Below are positions 1 to 9,066 of a DNA stretch of 64,000 bases, piece after piece (within the stretch, counting starts at the first letter, position 1; the number at the start of each line of letters is the position of its first letter). The DNA comes from Streptomyces sp. man185 (GTDB taxonomy: Bacteria > Actinomycetota > Actinomycetes > Streptomycetales > Streptomycetaceae). The position numbers and the translations under genes are program-made. The DNA lies in contig NTHE01000005.1 of assembly GCA_002551355.1 (NCBI GenBank), forward strand, positions 62,001 through 126,000, in the 5' to 3' direction. A model generated the notes under the pieces. It was not told where the DNA came from, ran no database searches, and saw only the letters and a program-made list of their open reading frames with translations.

Positions 1-1150
1 CGTGGTCGGCTTCGAACCGGGCCAGCACCAGGGACTCGTCGACCCCGTCCTTCTTCGCCGCGGCCACCATCTCCCGCAGCGTCGCGTACTGGGTGCGGGC
101 GTCCCCGTCCAGCCCCAGCGACTCGTACAGCTCGCCCAGCTCCAGCGCGTACTGCGGGCGCGGCAGCTTCTCCAGCGCGCTCTGGTACGCGGCGAGCGCC
201 TCGTCGGTCCGGTCCAGCGCGACCAGGGCCCGGGCCCGGACCGCCAGAGAGGCGTGGCTGCCGGCGTCCGTGCGCAGCGCCGCGTCGAACTGCGCCACGG
301 CCTCCTCCGGTTCGCCCCGCTCCCAGGCCAGCTCGCCGAGCCGGTGCAGCGCCTCGGCCTTCTCGACGGGCTGCGTCGCCCGGTCGGCCGCCTCCCGGGC
401 GGTGGCCAGCGCGTCCTCGCGCCAGCCCTGGCCCCGGTACAGCTCGGCGGTGCGGGCCAGCGCCGGAACACCCCTGCGCAGCTCGCCGAACTTCTCCGTC
501 GCCGCGGTCGCCGCCTTCTGGTCGCCGAGCCCGGTGTACGCGTCGATGAGGACGGGGTACACGCTCCAGGCCTTCGGCTGCTGCTTCTTCACCGTCTCGC
601 CCCACCGCTTCGCCGCGAGGAAGTCGTGCCGGGCGTTGGCCAGGGCCGCGAGCCCCACCCACGCCTCCCCGTTCCCGCGCTCGCCCGGCAGCGCGTCCAG
701 CGAACGCTTCAGGGCCTGTTCCGCGCGGGCGTAGTACGCCGTGTCCGCCGACCGCCGCGCCCACTCCACGTACGCCGTGCCGAGCGTCGCCAGGGACGGG
801 GCGTCCTTCGGGTGGGACTCCACCCACTTCTGCCGGTCCCCGATCAGCGCGGTCAGGTCCGACAGTGAGGCCGGGGACCCCGCGGTCGTCGCCGCCTCGG
901 CCCGCTCGACCGGCCCCGGCTCCTCCGGCCGCTCGCCCTCCCCGTCGTCCACCGCCACCAGCGCCCCGGCCAGCAGCACCCCGGCGGCCACCGCGCCGAA
1001 CGCGGCCCGGCGCAGCGTCGTCCGCAGGGTGGGCGGCGGCGGGGGTACGGCGGTGGCGCCTTCGGCTGGCAGCACGTAGGGGTCCTGCGGGGACGGCTCG
1101 GGCGTCCGGCCGGAATCCGGGCCCTGCTGCGGCATGACATCCATGGCCAT
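1..1150 (-). CDS. TPR-repeat membrane-anchored protein (C-terminus outside window)
   Basis: Partial gene on the minus strand, running off position 1. The protein starts with a short proline-rich cytoplasmic segment, then one hydrophobic helix (about residues 45-65, AAFGAVAAGVLLAGALVAV), then an alanine/leucine-rich helical region with tetratricopeptide-like pairs (for example WVGLAALANARHDFLAAKRW and ALHRLGELAWERGEPEEAVA). It is likely a membrane-anchored scaffold protein. The start is ambiguous: in-frame ATGs lie at 1150, 1144 and 1135, and an in-frame stop lies just upstream, so the N-terminus is fixed to within five residues. The divergent neighbour is the FAD oxidase gene. Function is not recognised beyond the TPR fold. 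Confidence 0.75.
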   Translation of the reverse strand, partial: MAMDVMPQQGPDSGRTPEPSPQDPYVLPAEGATAVPPPPPTLRTTLRRAAFGAVAAGVLLAGALVAVDDGEGERPEEPGPVERAEAATTAGSPASLSDLTALIGDRQKWVESHPKDAPSLATLGTAYVEWARRSADTAYYARAEQALKRSLDALPGERGNGEAWVGLAALANARHDFLAAKRWGETVKKQQPKAWSVYPVLIDAYTGLGDQKAATAATEKFGELRRGVPALARTAELYRGQGWREDALATAREAADRATQPVEKAEALHRLGELAWERGEPEEAVAQFDAALRTDAGSHASLAVRARALVALDRTDEALAAYQSALEKLPRPQYALELGELYESLGLDGDARTQYATLREMVAAAKKDGVDESLVLARFEADH

Positions 1151-1242
1151 CACTCTGCGTCAGTCATACGAGCACACCGCGCCTTGGGATCGCCCCCCGC
1201 CCACGGGTTCACACCATTGGCCCCGGGTGACACGCTTGGATC

Positions 1243-2610
1243 ATGAGCGATCTCCTCGAACGGCTGCGCGCGGGACTGCCTCCCGAGGCGCTGATCACCG
1301 ATCCGGACGTCACCGCGTCCTACGCCCGCGACATGGCGAGCTTCTGCGAGGCCGGCACCCCGGCCGTCGTCGTGCTCCCGCGCACGGTCGAGCAGGTCCA
1401 GCACGTCATGCGCACCGCCACCGCGCTGCGCGTCCCCGTCGTCCCCCAGGGCGCCCGCACGGGCCTGTCCGGCGCGGCCAACGCCTCGGACGGCTGCATC
1501 GTGCTCTCCCTGGTGAAGATGGACCGGATCCTGGAGATCAGCCCGGTCGACCGGATCGCCGTCGTCGAGCCGGGCGTCGTCAACGCGGTGCTCTCACGCG
1601 CGGTCGACGAACACGGTCTGTACTACCCGCCGGACCCCTCCAGCTGGGAGACGTGCACCATCGGCGGCAACATCGGCACCGCGTCCGGCGGCCTGTGCTG
1701 CGTGAAGTACGGGGTCACCGCCGAATACGTGCTGGGCCTGGAGGTCGTCCTCGCCGACGGGCGGCTGATGACCACCGGCCGCCGCACCGCCAAGGGTGTC
1801 GCCGGATACGACCTGACCCGGCTCTTCGTCGGCTCCGAGGGCAGCCTCGGGATCGTCGTCAAGGCCGTCCTCGCGCTCAAACCGCAGCCGCCGCAGCAGC
1901 TCGTCCTCGCCGCCGAGTTCCCCTCGGCGGCCACAGCCTGTGACGCTGTGTGCCGGATCATGGAGCGCGGTCACACCCCGTCACTCCTCGAACTGATGGA
2001 CCGTACGACCGTGCGTGCCGTCAACGCGATGGCGTCCATGGGCCTGCCCGAGACCACCGAGGCGCTCCTCCTCTGCGCCTTCGACACCCCCGACCCGCTG
2101 GCCGACCTCGCCGCCGTCGGCGAGCTGTGCACCGCCGCCGGGGCCACCGAAGTGGTCCCCGCGGACAACCCCGCCGAGTCCGAACTCCTCCTCCAGGCCC
2201 GCCGTATGTCCCTCACCGCGCTGGAGACCGTCAGGCCCGCCACGATGATCGACGACGTGTGCGTACCGCGCTCGCAGCTCGGCGCGATGCTCGCGGGCAC
2301 GGCGGCCATCGCCGAGGAGTACGACCTCACCATCGGCGTCTGCGCCCACGCGGGCGACGGCAACACCCACCCCGTCGTCTGCTTCGACCACAACGACCCC
2401 GACGAGTCCCGCCGGGCCCGTGAGTCCTTCGACGCGATCATGGCGCTCGGTCTCGAACTCGGTGGAACGATCACCGGCGAACACGGCGTCGGCGTCCTCA
2501 AGAAGGAGTGGCTCGCCCGCGAACTGGGCGAGACCGGCATCGAACTGCAGCGCTCCATCAAGGCCGCCTTCGACCCGCTCGGCCTCCTCAACCCCGGCAA
2601 GCTCTTCTGA
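1243..2610 (+). CDS. FAD-binding 2-hydroxyacid oxidase/dehydrogenase (GlcD family)
   Basis: 455 aa, the usual length for the family. The N-terminal FAD_binding_4 domain shows PQGARTGLSG at residues 68-77 and IGGNIGTASGG at about 140-150, which bind the FAD pyrophosphate. The C-terminal FAD-oxidase domain carries HAGDGNTHPVV and GGTITGEHGVGVLKKEWL, the conserved metal/substrate-binding histidines of glycolate oxidase GlcD and D-lactate dehydrogenases. It should oxidise a D-2-hydroxy acid (glycolate or D-lactate type) to the 2-keto acid in the cytoplasm. There is no GlcE/GlcF partner nearby, so the exact substrate is open. The ATG at 1243 is the first in frame after the divergent promoter region. 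Confidence 0.92.
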   Translation: MSDLLERLRAGLPPEALITDPDVTASYARDMASFCEAGTPAVVVLPRTVEQVQHVMRTATALRVPVVPQGARTGLSGAANASDGCIVLSLVKMDRILEISPVDRIAVVEPGVVNAVLSRAVDEHGLYYPPDPSSWETCTIGGNIGTASGGLCCVKYGVTAEYVLGLEVVLADGRLMTTGRRTAKGVAGYDLTRLFVGSEGSLGIVVKAVLALKPQPPQQLVLAAEFPSAATACDAVCRIMERGHTPSLLELMDRTTVRAVNAMASMGLPETTEALLLCAFDTPDPLADLAAVGELCTAAGATEVVPADNPAESELLLQARRMSLTALETVRPATMIDDVCVPRSQLGAMLAGTAAIAEEYDLTIGVCAHAGDGNTHPVVCFDHNDPDESRRARESFDAIMALGLELGGTITGEHGVGVLKKEWLARELGETGIELQRSIKAAFDPLGLLNPGKLF

Positions 2611-2632
2611 CAGCCCTCCTGTCCGGCCGCTC

Positions 2633-3115
2633 TCACGCCTCACCGTCCTGCGACGGCGACTCGTCCGCCGACCACGGGTCGCTCAGCCACAGGTCGTCGG
2701 CCGGCAGCGGGGCCAGCAGATCCGCCAGCGCCTCGTCGATGCCGAGCCGGTCGCTCTCGGTGCCCGGCGGCACCACCCGCAGGGTCCGCTCCACCCAGGC
2801 GGCCACGGCGGCCGACCCCACCTCCAGCAGGGCGTTGCCGTCGGGGGAGGTGAGGGCCACGCAGATGACGCTGCGGTTCTCCACCTTCGTCGGCCAGATC
2901 CGCACGTCCCCGTGCCCGCACGGCCGGAACACGCCCTCCACCAGCAGCTCCCGGGCGAACGTCCAGTGCACGGGCGACTCGGAGCCGATGTGGAAGGCGA
3001 TGTGCACGGCGTACGGGTCGTTCGTGCGGTACGTCAGCCGGGCGGGCACCGGGATGGACCGCTCGGGGGACAGGACCAGCTTCAGCTCCAGCTCACGTTC
3101 CACGATGCTCATCAT
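2633..3115 (-). CDS. ssgG: SsgA-like sporulation/cell-division protein (SsgG)
   Basis: 160 aa. The body (ERELELKLVLSPERSIPVPA, YRTNDPYAVHIAFHIG, FARELLVEGVFRPCGHGDVR, VVPPGTESDRLGIDEAL) is a full SsgA-like protein (SALP) fold. This family is found only in morphologically complex actinomycetes and directs septum placement and spore-wall events. Assignment to the SsgG branch rests on remembered gene order next to an FAD oxidase and an M6 protease in S. coelicolor (SCO2924); the sequence alone proves only the SALP family. The start is one of two adjacent ATGs (3115 or 3112), with GGAAGG about 12 nt upstream. Longer in-frame starts exist at 3142 and 3193. An acidic tail (WSADESPSQDGEA) ends the protein. 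Confidence 0.85.
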   Translation of the reverse strand: MMSIVERELELKLVLSPERSIPVPARLTYRTNDPYAVHIAFHIGSESPVHWTFARELLVEGVFRPCGHGDVRIWPTKVENRSVICVALTSPDGNALLEVGSAAVAAWVERTLRVVPPGTESDRLGIDEALADLLAPLPADDLWLSDPWSADESPSQDGEA

Positions 3116-3224
3116 CGACCTGCACAGCCTTCCGGTGCTCATGGGCCGGTCCCGTGACCGTCCCGCACAAGGAGAGAGCGCCCTCCCCGCCACCTATTAC
3201 GCGACTTCGCGAAAAAACTTCGGG

Positions 3225-3260
3225 CCGTCCCGAAAGCCGTCCCGAAAGTGGTCCCAAACA
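3225..3260. repeat. 12-bp tandem repeat in the ssgG upstream region
   Basis: The unit CCGTCCCGAAAG occurs twice in tandem (3225-3236 and 3237-3248), followed by a degenerate third copy (TGGTCCCAAACA, 3249-3260). It lies in the divergent spacer between ssgG and the RDD-protein gene, about 110 bp upstream of the ssgG start. The head-to-tail arrangement suggests a multi-site binding element for a regulator; this is inference. Confidence 0.5.
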
Positions 3261-3374
3261 GGTGGACCGGCCCGGGGGCGGGCGGCTGTCTGATAGATGT
3301 GGACCCTTGTATTGAGGCCGTCCGCCCGCCCGGCGGGGACGGCCTGAGGCCTCGAAGAGATACGGGACCCGCTG

Positions 3375-4964
3375 ATGAGCGCGCCAACTCCGGCACCCGG
3401 TGACGAAAGCCCCCGCGAGGGCTACTACCCCGACCCCTCCATCCCCGGCTACGTCCGGTACTGGAACGGCGCGTCCTGGGTCCCCGGTACGAGCCGGCCC
3501 GCGCCCCGGCAGACCGGACCGGCCGCCGCCCCGGCCACCGCCGCGCAGAACGCTCCGGTGGAGGAGACCGGGCCGATCTTCTTCGACGAGGAGGACGGCC
3601 TCCAGGACGGCTCGGGGGCCCGGACCGGCTCCGGCGCACCCGTCGCGGACCACGCCGACGCCGCCGACGCAGCGTCCGTCTGGCAGGCGGACACCGCACG
3701 CCAGAACGGTTTCGGCGGCGAACGGGACCGCCGCGTCGAGTGGGGCGGACCGGCGCAGGAGCCCGCCGTCCCCGCTCCCGCACGCCCGTCGTCGCCGGCC
3801 GACCCGAGGGCGCCGCTTGCCCCGGACCCGACCGGCGGGGCGCTGCCGGGGATGCGGGAGAGCGGCGGCCGGCCCGCCGAGGAGGCCGGGGCGCGTCCGC
3901 CGACGGACGGAACGGTCACGATCCGCGCGGTGGGGCCGCAGTCGAAGGCGGTACGGGGGAGCGCTCCGGCGCCCCTCGCCGCACCGCCGAACTCCGGTAC
4001 GCCGCAGGGGCCGCAGAACGTGGGCGCACCGCAGAACAGCCTCGCCCCGGCCCCGGAGCCCCGCGCGCTTCCGGCCCAGGCACAGCAAGCACAGCAGGTA
4101 CAGCAGGCACAGCCGCTGACTCCCGCCCCCGCGCCGGCCCCCACTCCGGCTCCCGCTCCCGCTCCGGCTCCGCAGGAAGTGCGCCAGGGGCCGGTCCAGG
4201 CCCCCGCCGCCCCCGTACCCGCGCCGTCCCCCGCCCCGGTGCCACCGGCGGCCCTGCACACGCCCCTGACGCCCGGCCCCGGCGGCGGCTCGGCCTCCTG
4301 GGCGCAGCAGGTACACCAACTGGCCCAGCCCGAACCGCAGCACCAAGTCCAGCAGCCGCATCAGCACCAGGGCCAGCAGCCGTACCAGGGACCGGCGGCG
4401 GGGGCCGGGGCGGACCAGCCCGTCGTGCCCTGGAAGCCGCCGGTCGACGACCCCTTCCAGCAGCTCGCCCGGAATCAGGCCTCGGCCCGCCCCGCCGGGC
4501 TCGGCAAGCGGTTCGCCGCCCGGCTGGTCGACAGCCTCGTACTCGGCGCTGCCGTCGGGGCGTTGGCCGTCCCGCTGACGGCCCGGGCGCTCGACCACAT
4601 CGACCGGAAGATCACCGCGGCGAAGGAGACGGGGGAGACCGTCACCGTCTGGCTGCTGGACTCCACCACCGGGGCCCTGCTGGGGGCGCTGCTCGCCGCG
4701 TTCCTGCTCCTCGGCTTCCTCCTGGAGGCCCTGCCGACGGCCAAGTGGGGCCGGACGCTGGGCAAGAAGCTGTTCGGGCTCGACGTACGGGACATCGAGT
4801 CCCATGACGCCCCGTCCCTGGGCGCGGCCCTGCGCCGCTGGCTCGTCTACGGCGTGCTGGGGCTGCTCGTCCTCGGAGTGGTCAACGTCCTCTGGTGCCT
4901 GGTCGACCGGCCGTGGCGCCAGTGCTGGCACGACAAGGCGGCCCGTACCTTCGTCGCCGGCTGA
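3375..4964 (+). CDS. DUF2510-RDD family membrane protein with long Pro/Gln/Ala-rich linker
   Basis: 529 aa. The N-terminus (GYYPDPSIPGYVRYWNGASW, about residues 16-36) is a DUF2510 tryptophan motif, typical of actinobacterial envelope proteins. Residues 40-360 are low-complexity and rich in Pro, Ala and Gln, with runs such as PAPAPTPAPAPAPAP. The C-terminal 150 residues form an RDD domain: GKRFAARLVDSLVLGA, a second hydrophobic helix, WGRTLGKKLFGLDVRD and a final helix ending near WRQCWHDKAARTFV. RDD proteins are small multi-pass membrane proteins; some act as Na+/H+ antiporters, others are uncharacterised. A second RDD gene follows 150 bp downstream. Confidence 0.88.
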   Translation: MSAPTPAPGDESPREGYYPDPSIPGYVRYWNGASWVPGTSRPAPRQTGPAAAPATAAQNAPVEETGPIFFDEEDGLQDGSGARTGSGAPVADHADAADAASVWQADTARQNGFGGERDRRVEWGGPAQEPAVPAPARPSSPADPRAPLAPDPTGGALPGMRESGGRPAEEAGARPPTDGTVTIRAVGPQSKAVRGSAPAPLAAPPNSGTPQGPQNVGAPQNSLAPAPEPRALPAQAQQAQQVQQAQPLTPAPAPAPTPAPAPAPAPQEVRQGPVQAPAAPVPAPSPAPVPPAALHTPLTPGPGGGSASWAQQVHQLAQPEPQHQVQQPHQHQGQQPYQGPAAGAGADQPVVPWKPPVDDPFQQLARNQASARPAGLGKRFAARLVDSLVLGAAVGALAVPLTARALDHIDRKITAAKETGETVTVWLLDSTTGALLGALLAAFLLLGFLLEALPTAKWGRTLGKKLFGLDVRDIESHDAPSLGAALRRWLVYGVLGLLVLGVVNVLWCLVDRPWRQCWHDKAARTFVAG

Positions 4965-5116
4965 GTGGGCTGAGCGACGCAGGCGCATCCGTCCGCTTAT
5001 CCGAGAACCTGGCCGGGCGGGTGGCGACATGCCGGTCTAGACTCGTATGCCGCCCCGCGTCCCCCGAACGCACCTGAGCCGTTGCGGGGCCCGGTGGTGC
5101 GGGATGCACTGCCCCC

Positions 5117-5779
5117 ATGAGCAACGACCAGCCGACGCCCGGCCAGCCGCCCGAGGACGACGATCCGTTCCTCAAGAAGCCGCAGGAGCCCTCGCCGCCG
5201 TCCGAGGGTCAGCCGTACGGCAGCGCGCCGCCCCCGCCGCCGCCCCCGCCGAACGACCCGTACGGCAGCGGCGGCGGTTTCGGTGCGCCCGATCCGCTGG
5301 CCGGGATGCCCCCGCTCGCCGAGCCGGGCAAGCGGATCCTGGCGCGGCTCATCGACTTCCTCATCATCTCGATCCCGCTGTACCTGATCTCGCTGCCCTG
5401 GGGCGGCGCGGTCGACGTCAACGGGGACGGCGACGACGGGTTCGGCGACGCGGTCGCCGGCGGGTACAGCGGGCACCAGTTGCTCTGGTCGATCATCGGC
5501 CTGGTGGTCTACGTCGCCTACGACACCTACTTCACCCACAAGGACGGCCGCACGCTGGGCAAGCGGCTGCTGAAGCTGCGCGTCGCGATGCTCAACGACG
5601 GGCGGGTGCCCGACACCGGGGCCGCGCTGATGCGGGCGGTCGTGCTGTGGGCCCCGGCGCTGCTGTGCTGCCCGTGCCTGTGGTGGCTGATCAACATCGT
5701 GCTGATGTTCACCGACAAGCCCTACCGGCAGGGGCTGCAGGACAAGGCGGCCAAGACGGTCGTCGTGGCCGCCCGCTAG
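5117..5779 (+). CDS. RDD family membrane protein
   Basis: 220 aa. A proline/glycine-rich N-terminal 65 residues with a run of nine prolines precedes an RDD domain: GKRILARLIDFLIISIPLYL, an acidic extracytoplasmic loop (DVNGDGDDGFGD), LLWSIIGLVVYVAYDTYF, the conserved KDGRTLGKRLLKLRV motif, and a last hydrophobic segment with LLCCPCLWWLINIVLMF. It shares the DKAAKT tail with the preceding RDD protein, so the two are likely paralogues. The acidic DxDxDD-like loop could bind a cation; that is only a suggestion. Confidence 0.88.
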   Translation: MSNDQPTPGQPPEDDDPFLKKPQEPSPPSEGQPYGSAPPPPPPPPNDPYGSGGGFGAPDPLAGMPPLAEPGKRILARLIDFLIISIPLYLISLPWGGAVDVNGDGDDGFGDAVAGGYSGHQLLWSIIGLVVYVAYDTYFTHKDGRTLGKRLLKLRVAMLNDGRVPDTGAALMRAVVLWAPALLCCPCLWWLINIVLMFTDKPYRQGLQDKAAKTVVVAAR

Positions 5780-5787
5780 CGACGTGG

Positions 5788-6111
5788 CTAGCGGCGCAGC
5801 GAGTGCTCGTTCGCCCGCGCGGACGAACGGCCCGCCGTGACCCGCTCCCGGGTCCCGATGCCCTCCCGGGCGTGCTGCGTCCGGGCGGCGGCGGAGGCCC
5901 GGTCGGTCGCCGTCCGCCCGGCCCCTTCCGCCGCCCGGTGGCGCGGGAGCGGCAGGCGCAGGGCGACCAGCAGGCCGAGGGCCAGCGCGATCGTGCCGAC
6001 GGCGGCCACGCCGACGCCGGACTCCGTGCGGAACAGCAGCAGCAGGGCGAGCGTCGTGACGACGACGGTGGCCGAACCGTAGGCGAACTGTGCGGCAGTC
6101 GGACGCGGCAT
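5788..6111 (-). CDS. Small two-helix membrane protein of unknown function
   Basis: 107 aa. Two predicted membrane helices near the N-terminus (AYGSATVVVTTLALLLLF and VAAVGTIALALGLLVAL) are followed by a basic, alanine/arginine-rich cytoplasmic tail of about 55 residues. The chosen ATG at 6111 has AAGGACGG 8 nt upstream; the longer in-frame start at 6171 lacks one. The gene converges on the RDD gene with an 8-bp gap. No family is recognised. Confidence 0.7.
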   Translation of the reverse strand: MPRPTAAQFAYGSATVVVTTLALLLLFRTESGVGVAAVGTIALALGLLVALRLPLPRHRAAEGAGRTATDRASAAARTQHAREGIGTRERVTAGRSSARANEHSLRR

Positions 6112-6539
6112 GGCGGTTTCCGTCCTTCGGACGTCGGATGGGCGGGCGGCGTTCGGCACGATCGTGCGCACCGAACGACCCTACGACGGTGGATGCCCGA
6201 CAGGGACCGGTAGTAAGCGTGACCTAACGCACGGTACCGGTGCACAGGGGGCGCACGGAGTCACGGCTCTCACCAACCGGACAGCTGGGCGCGCCTGTTG
6301 AAGTGTCTCGCCGGACCGGATCGGGCCCGGTGGCCGTTCCTTTGCCGTTCCCATGCCCTTCACATACCGTCCGCATACCGGAAGAGCGCTCCGCATAGTG
6401 CACTTGGTCTGTTCAAGTCAAGGTCTGTCTTTTCTCTCATAACTCCGATCGAATGTCGTCACTTGTGACGCGTTTACGCGCGCGGCCCGCTCCATACCCC
6501 CCTGGCCGCAGCGCGGACGCCCGGGGAGGACTGCTTCAA
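6112..6539. other. 428-bp intergenic region upstream of the M6 protease
   Basis: Divergent spacer between the small membrane protein and the secreted protease. It is relatively AT-rich from about 6395 to 6450, consistent with a protease promoter, and contains the palindrome listed at 6457-6470. No RNA gene or ORF with Streptomyces codon use is visible in it. Confidence 0.5.
6457..6470. promoter_or_regulatory. Perfect 14-bp palindrome, candidate operator of the M6 protease gene
   Basis: CGTCACTTGTGACG is a perfect inverted repeat about 70 bp upstream of the protease start. It resembles the CGTCA-N3-TGACG element at 11809-11821. The identity of the binding protein cannot be told from the sequence. 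Confidence 0.4.
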
Positions 6540-8942
6540 GTGACCAATCAGAGACGGGCGCTTCGCGCCGCCGCCGTTGTCGTGGCCATGGCTGCGACCG
6601 CCGCGACGGCGTCGACCTTCGCCACCGCCCAGGCGCATGACAGCTCATCAGGTTCCGGTGTCTCCACCGTCGACCGCCGTGACCCGGCGCCGGCCAAGGG
6701 GCATGTGGAGCACAACCTGGAGGGCCCCTTCAGCGAGCAGCAGGCCGAGCAGCGCGAGGCCGCGCTGGAGCAGGTGCTGGCCGGGGACAAGAAGGTGGCG
6801 AACCGGAGCGGCTCCAAGGTCGTCAAGCTCGGCGACAAGAAGTACGTGGAGCTCGGCCGGGAGAAGACCGACAAGATCTTCACCATCCTGCTGGAGTTCG
6901 GCGACCAGGTCGACGACACCACCATGTTCGACCCGGACGGCGACGGCCCCAAGCCGCCCGTCAAGAAGTTCGGCGGCACCCCCGGACCGGCGCACAACAA
7001 GATCGCGAAGCCGGACCCGAAGAAGGACAACAGCACCGCCTGGAAGTCCGACTACAACCAGGAGCACTTCCAGGAGCTCTACTTCGGCGAGGGCAAGGGC
7101 GTCCACTCGCTCAAGACCTACTACGAGAAGACCTCCTCGGGCCGCTACTCGGTCGAGGGTGAGGTCTCCGACTGGGTCAAGGTCCCCTATAACGAGGCCC
7201 GTTACGGCTCCAACTACTGCGGCCAGTCCAACTGCGCCAACGTGTGGGACGCGGTGCGCGACGGCGTGAACGCCTGGGTCGCCGACCAGCAGGCCAAGGG
7301 CCGCACCGACGCCGAGATCAAGGCCGACCTCGCCGAGTACGACGAGTGGGACCGCTACGACTTCGACGGCGACGGCAACTTCAACGAGCCCGACGGCTAC
7401 ATCGACCACTTCCAGCTGGTCCACGCCGGAGAGGACGAGTCGGCCGGCGGCGGCGCCGAGGGCGCCAACGCCATCTGGGCGCACCGCTGGTACGCGTACG
7501 GCACCAATGCCGGTGCGACCGGTCCCGCGGACAACAAGGCCGGTGGCGCGCAGATCGGCGACACGGGCATCTGGGTCGGCGACTACACCGTCCAGCCCGA
7601 GAACGGCGGCCTGGGCGTCTTCGCCCACGAGTACGCCCACGACCTCGGCCTGCCGGACCTGTACGACACCTCCGGCGGCGGCGAGAACTCGGTCGGCTTC
7701 TGGTCCCTGATGTCGGCGGGCTCCTGGCTCGGCACCGGAAAGGGCGAGATCGGCAACCTGCCCGGAGACATGACCTCGTGGGACAAGCTCCAGCTCGGCT
7801 GGCTCGACTACGACAAGGCCAAGGCCGGCAAGTCCTCGCTGCACAAGCTGGGCGTCTCGGAGTACAACACCAAGAACCCGCAGGCGCTCGTCGTCGACCT
7901 GCCGAAGAAGGCCGTCACCACCACCGTCGTCAAGCCCGCCGAGGGCTCGAAGCAGTGGTGGAGCGACATGGGCGACGACCTGTCGAACACCCTGACCCGC
8001 TCGGTCGACCTGACCGGCAAGTCCAAGGCCACGCTGGACCTTTCGGGCTGGTACGACATCGAGGCCGACTACGACTACCTCTACACCGAGGTGTCCGACA
8101 ACGGCGGCGCCAGCTGGACGGCGCTCGACGGCACCGCCGACGGCAAGGCCATCCCGCGCGACGCCAGTGACAAGCCGGCCCTGACCGACGTCTCGGGCGT
8201 GTACAAGAAGCTCTCCTTCCCGCTGGACGCCTACGCGGGCAAGAAGGTCGACCTCCGCTTCCGCTACCAGACGGACGGCGGCGCGGGCGGCAAGGGCTTC
8301 GCGGCCGACGCCATCACCGTCACGGCAGACGGTGCGACGCTCTTCTCGGACAACGCCGAGGGCGACGACAACGGCTGGACCGCCAAGGGATTCTCGCGGA
8401 TCGGAGAGTCCTTCACCCAGGACTACCCGCAGTACTACATCGCGGAGAACCGCCAGTACGTCTCCTACGACGAGACGTTGAAGGTCGGCCCGTACAACTT
8501 CGGCTTCTCCGGCACCCGTCCGGACTGGGTCGAGCACTACGCGTACCAGAACGGTCTGCTGGTCTGGCTCTGGGACACCTCCCAGAAGGACAACAACACC
8601 TCCGTCCACCCGGGCCAGGGTCTGATCCTGCCGATCGACGCGCACGCCAAGCCGCTCAAGTGGAAGGACGGCTCGCTCCTGCGCAACAAGATCCAGCCGT
8701 TCGACGCCCCGTTCAGCTGGTACCCGAACAAGGGCTTCACGCTCCACAACGCGGACGTGCCGCTGTACATCAAGCCCAGCCTGGGCAACCCGGTCTTCGA
8801 CGACCGCAAGGGCACCTACTGGTACAAGGAGAACCCCACGGGCAGTGTCAAGGTTTCTGACACGAACACCCGCATCTCCATCGTCCACGAGCCGCTCGAC
8901 GGCCGGACGATGAGCGTGCTGGTCAGCCCCTCGGGCCGCTGA
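6540..8942 (+). CDS. Secreted M6-family metalloprotease (immune inhibitor A type)
   Basis: 800 aa from the GTG at 6540, chosen because GGGGAGGA lies 8-9 nt upstream and the protein then begins with a proper Sec signal peptide (RRALRAAAVVVAMAATAATA, cleavage near AQA-HD). After a pro-region, the M6 catalytic domain carries the zinc motif HEYAHDLGLPD with HEYAH at residues 363-367 and the Met-turn region SLMSAGSW. The C-terminal half has jelly-roll/MAM-like segments (WYDIEADYDYLYTEVSDNGG, FRYQTDGG) typical of InhA proteases. It is exported and degrades extracellular protein. Upstream in-frame codons (6453-6539) have poor codon use and are probably not translated. Confidence 0.95.
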   Translation: MTNQRRALRAAAVVVAMAATAATASTFATAQAHDSSSGSGVSTVDRRDPAPAKGHVEHNLEGPFSEQQAEQREAALEQVLAGDKKVANRSGSKVVKLGDKKYVELGREKTDKIFTILLEFGDQVDDTTMFDPDGDGPKPPVKKFGGTPGPAHNKIAKPDPKKDNSTAWKSDYNQEHFQELYFGEGKGVHSLKTYYEKTSSGRYSVEGEVSDWVKVPYNEARYGSNYCGQSNCANVWDAVRDGVNAWVADQQAKGRTDAEIKADLAEYDEWDRYDFDGDGNFNEPDGYIDHFQLVHAGEDESAGGGAEGANAIWAHRWYAYGTNAGATGPADNKAGGAQIGDTGIWVGDYTVQPENGGLGVFAHEYAHDLGLPDLYDTSGGGENSVGFWSLMSAGSWLGTGKGEIGNLPGDMTSWDKLQLGWLDYDKAKAGKSSLHKLGVSEYNTKNPQALVVDLPKKAVTTTVVKPAEGSKQWWSDMGDDLSNTLTRSVDLTGKSKATLDLSGWYDIEADYDYLYTEVSDNGGASWTALDGTADGKAIPRDASDKPALTDVSGVYKKLSFPLDAYAGKKVDLRFRYQTDGGAGGKGFAADAITVTADGATLFSDNAEGDDNGWTAKGFSRIGESFTQDYPQYYIAENRQYVSYDETLKVGPYNFGFSGTRPDWVEHYAYQNGLLVWLWDTSQKDNNTSVHPGQGLILPIDAHAKPLKWKDGSLLRNKIQPFDAPFSWYPNKGFTLHNADVPLYIKPSLGNPVFDDRKGTYWYKENPTGSVKVSDTNTRISIVHEPLDGRTMSVLVSPSGR

Positions 8943-8969
8943 TCAAGTAAAATCGCAGGTCACAGCGTC

Positions 8970-9003
8970 ATCGGCCGCCGCCCCCTAGCGGGCGGCGGCC
9001 GAT
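8970..9003 (+). terminator. Rho-independent terminator after the M6 protease
   Basis: A perfect 14-bp stem (ATCGGCCGCCGCCC, 8970-8983, with its complement at 8990-9003) and a 6-nt loop, followed by a short T-rich tail (cgtgttt), 28 bp after the protease stop. Confidence 0.85.
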
Positions 9004-9066
9004 CGTGTTTAGGTGCGTCTTGTTCACTTTCTTATTGACACGACGTCTCACGGGGGAGCGCGGAGC

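Noticed and set aside
3093..5030. Minus-strand open frame of about 645 codons opposite the RDD protein
   Set aside because: Antisense to the repetitive Pro/Gln linker; no start signal and no domain, while the plus frame has DUF2510 and RDD motifs.
6648..8888. Minus-strand open frame of about 746 codons opposite the M6 protease
   Set aside because: Antisense shadow; the plus strand has a signal peptide, zinc motif and ribosome-binding site.
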